From contig NZ_JAAKGT010000010.1 in assembly GCF_011043625.1 (NCBI RefSeq), forward strand, positions 124,001 to 188,000: DNA of 64,000 nucleotides. The letters are read 5' to 3'. Each line of letters starts with the position of its first letter. The first letter of the stretch is position 1. The translations under genes and the position numbers were made by a program. The DNA is from Caulobacter sp. 602-2 (lineage in GTDB: Bacteria; Pseudomonadota; Alphaproteobacteria; Caulobacterales; Caulobacteraceae). Positions 62,850-64,000 of this stretch are shown piece by piece. Under the pieces are notes generated by a model. The model searched no databases. It was not told the origin of the DNA and saw nothing but the letters and a program-made list of their open reading frames with translations.

Positions 62850-64000
62850 TCAGGCCGCGCCGCGGGCCTTGGTCTCGACCTCGTTGGCGGCCGCCGCGGC
62901 GGCGCGCGCCAGGGTCCAGGCCGACAGGCTGTCGATCGGGCCCGGACGGCCGATGGCGTAGCCCTGCAGTTCGGCGCAGGACTCGCCGCGCAGGAAGTCG
63001 ATCTGCTCCTGGGTCTCGACGCCCTCGGCCACGACCGGGATCTCCAGGCTGCGGCCCAGGCCCAGCACGGCGCGCACGATGACGGTGGCGCGGTCGTGGC
63101 GATGGATGTTCTCGACGAAGCTCTTGTCGATCTTGATCTTGTCGAACGGGAACGACTGCAGGGTCGACAGCGACGAGAAGCCGGTGCCGAAGTCGTCCAT
63201 GGCGATGCGCACGCCCAGGGCCTTCAGGCGGCGCAGGTTGTCGAGCGCGCGCTGGTAGTCCTTGAACAGGGCGCTTTCGGTGATCTCCAGCTCCAGGCGC
63301 GAGGGCGACAGGCCGGTGGCGATCAGCACCTCGTGCACCAGGGTGGGGAGGTTGGGCTGGTTCAGCTGCAGCGGCGACAGGTTGACGGCGATGCGCAGCG
63401 GGCGGTCCCAGCTGGCGGCGTCGGCGCAGGCGCGGCGCAGGACCCATTCGCCCAGCTGGGTGATCAGGCCGTTCTCCTCGGCCACCGGAATGAACTCCAG
63501 CGGCGGGACCATGCCGCGCACCGGATGCTTCCAGCGGACCAGGGCCTCGAAGCCGCAGACCTCGCCGTCGGCGGCGCGGGCCAGCGGCTGGTAGAACACC
63601 ACCAGCTCTTCGTCGGTGATCGCCTGGCGCAGCTCGCGCGCCAGGGTGCGGCGTTCACGGATGGTCTCGTCCATCTCGCGCTTGAAGAAGCGGTAGACGC
63701 CGCGGCCGCTTTCCTTGGCGCGGTACAGGGCCATGTCGGCGTTGGCCAGCAGGGCCTCGGCCGTGCGGCCGTCGTCGGGGAACAGCGAGACGCCCAGGCT
63801 GGCGCCCATGGCCAGGTCCTGGCCCTCGTAGACGGCCGGGGTCGACAGTTGCTCGAGCACGCGGCCGGCCAGTTCGGCGGCGGCGGCCGGCTGGTCGCCG
63901 GCGGCGATCTGCACAAGGATGAACTCGTCGCCGCCCAGGCGCGCGGCGAAGGACGGGGCGCTGACCGAGTCCTGCAGGCGGCGCGCGGCCTCGACCAGCA
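62850..64000 (-). CDS. GGDEF-EAL cyclic-di-GMP protein (partial)
   Basis: C-terminal 382 residues of a gene that runs off the right edge. The GGDEF active site is intact (RLGGDEFILVQ, GGDEF codons at 63935-63921), and the following EAL domain has all the visible phosphodiesterase residues: GFEALVRWKHP, AVNLSPLQL, EITESALF, AMDDFGTGFSSL, KIDKSFVENI and VAEGVETQEQ. Both domains may be active, or GGDEF may only bind GTP to regulate EAL. Input domains lie outside the window. It may control motility, stalk or adhesion through c-di-GMP. Confidence 0.95.
   Translation of the reverse strand, partial: LVEAARRLQDSVSAPSFAARLGGDEFILVQIAAGDQPAAAAELAGRVLEQLSTPAVYEGQDLAMGASLGVSLFPDDGRTAEALLANADMALYRAKESGRGVYRFFKREMDETIRERRTLARELRQAITDEELVVFYQPLARAADGEVCGFEALVRWKHPVRGMVPPLEFIPVAEENGLITQLGEWVLRRACADAASWDRPLRIAVNLSPLQLNQPNLPTLVHEVLIATGLSPSRLELEITESALFKDYQRALDNLRRLKALGVRIAMDDFGTGFSSLSTLQSFPFDKIKIDKSFVENIHRHDRATVIVRAVLGLGRSLEIPVVAEGVETQEQIDFLRGESCAELQGYAIGRPGPIDSLSAWTLARAAAAAANEVETKARGAA

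Overview
The window is high-GC alphaproteobacterial chromosome and most resembles Caulobacter. The strongest pointers are an adjacent lovK-lovR photosensor pair (flavin Cys70 and phospho-His180 in the kinase), a phoR-pstCAB-phoU-phoB cluster without pstS, a 1608-residue NAD-glutamate dehydrogenase, TonB-dependent and porin-type outer-membrane proteins, Tat signals and exact GGAAC-N16/17-CGTT general-stress promoters. I see no prophage, plasmid functions, CRISPR array or intact transposase. Most of the window is ordinary core chromosome with many small palindromic intergenic repeats.

Layout. 0-2 kb: a molybdenum hydroxylase pair (cut by the left edge) and a siroheme-synthase-like protein whose methylase half is truncated. 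2-9 kb: the complete Pho signalling and phosphate-uptake cluster on the minus strand, driven by a very clear three-repeat Pho box that overlaps the phoR stop codon. 9-14 kb: a large autotransporter and a phosphate-selective-type porin with its own candidate Pho box. 14-17 kb: a small zinc-ribbon membrane protein and two tandem sulfate-binding proteins, the first with an altered ligand site. 17-19 kb: lovK-lovR-semiSWEET behind a sigma-T-type promoter. 19-23 kb: argB, a HAD nucleotidase, dapD, an LRR-protein kinase fusion and DUF805. 23-25.5 kb: a stress-promoter-driven lipoprotein, fmt and truA. 25.5-30 kb: glsA, dapE, a cupin and several small proteins. 30-34.4 kb: a C5-cytosine methyltransferase, cysK, an FAD monooxygenase and vsr. 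34.4-37.4 kb: a MITE-like element, a hybrid histidine kinase, DUF167, YggT and tRNA-Ala(CGC). 37.5-42 kb: the agmatine-to-putrescine genes aguA-aguB and a TonB-dependent receptor. 42-52 kb: a GT39 glycosyltransferase, cysS, folE, DUF817, hisI, LysE, phoD with a Pho box, and DUF418. 52-64 kb: NAD-glutamate dehydrogenase, a striking multi-hairpin RNA candidate, an AI-2E/PerM protein, a HerA-like ATPase, a second hybrid histidine kinase with a sigma-T promoter, and a GGDEF-EAL protein cut by the right edge.

How the genes work together. Two regulons can be traced from DNA sites. The Pho regulon covers the pst operon, phoD and probably the porin. A general-stress (EcfG/sigma-T) set covers lovK-lovR-semiSWEET, the small lipoprotein and the hybrid kinase at 62.7 kb; at all three the CGTT box lies about 45-50 nt from the start codon. 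Sulfur assimilation is represented by the sulfate-binding proteins, the siroheme protein and cysK. Four families of palindromic repeats fill gene borders; one family sits only between convergent genes and probably acts as a two-way terminator.

The observations most worth a second look are the hairpin array with near-identical homopolymer loops at 57.35-57.50 kb, the stress promoters, the altered sulfate-binding paralogue, the LRR-kinase and the MITE-like element.
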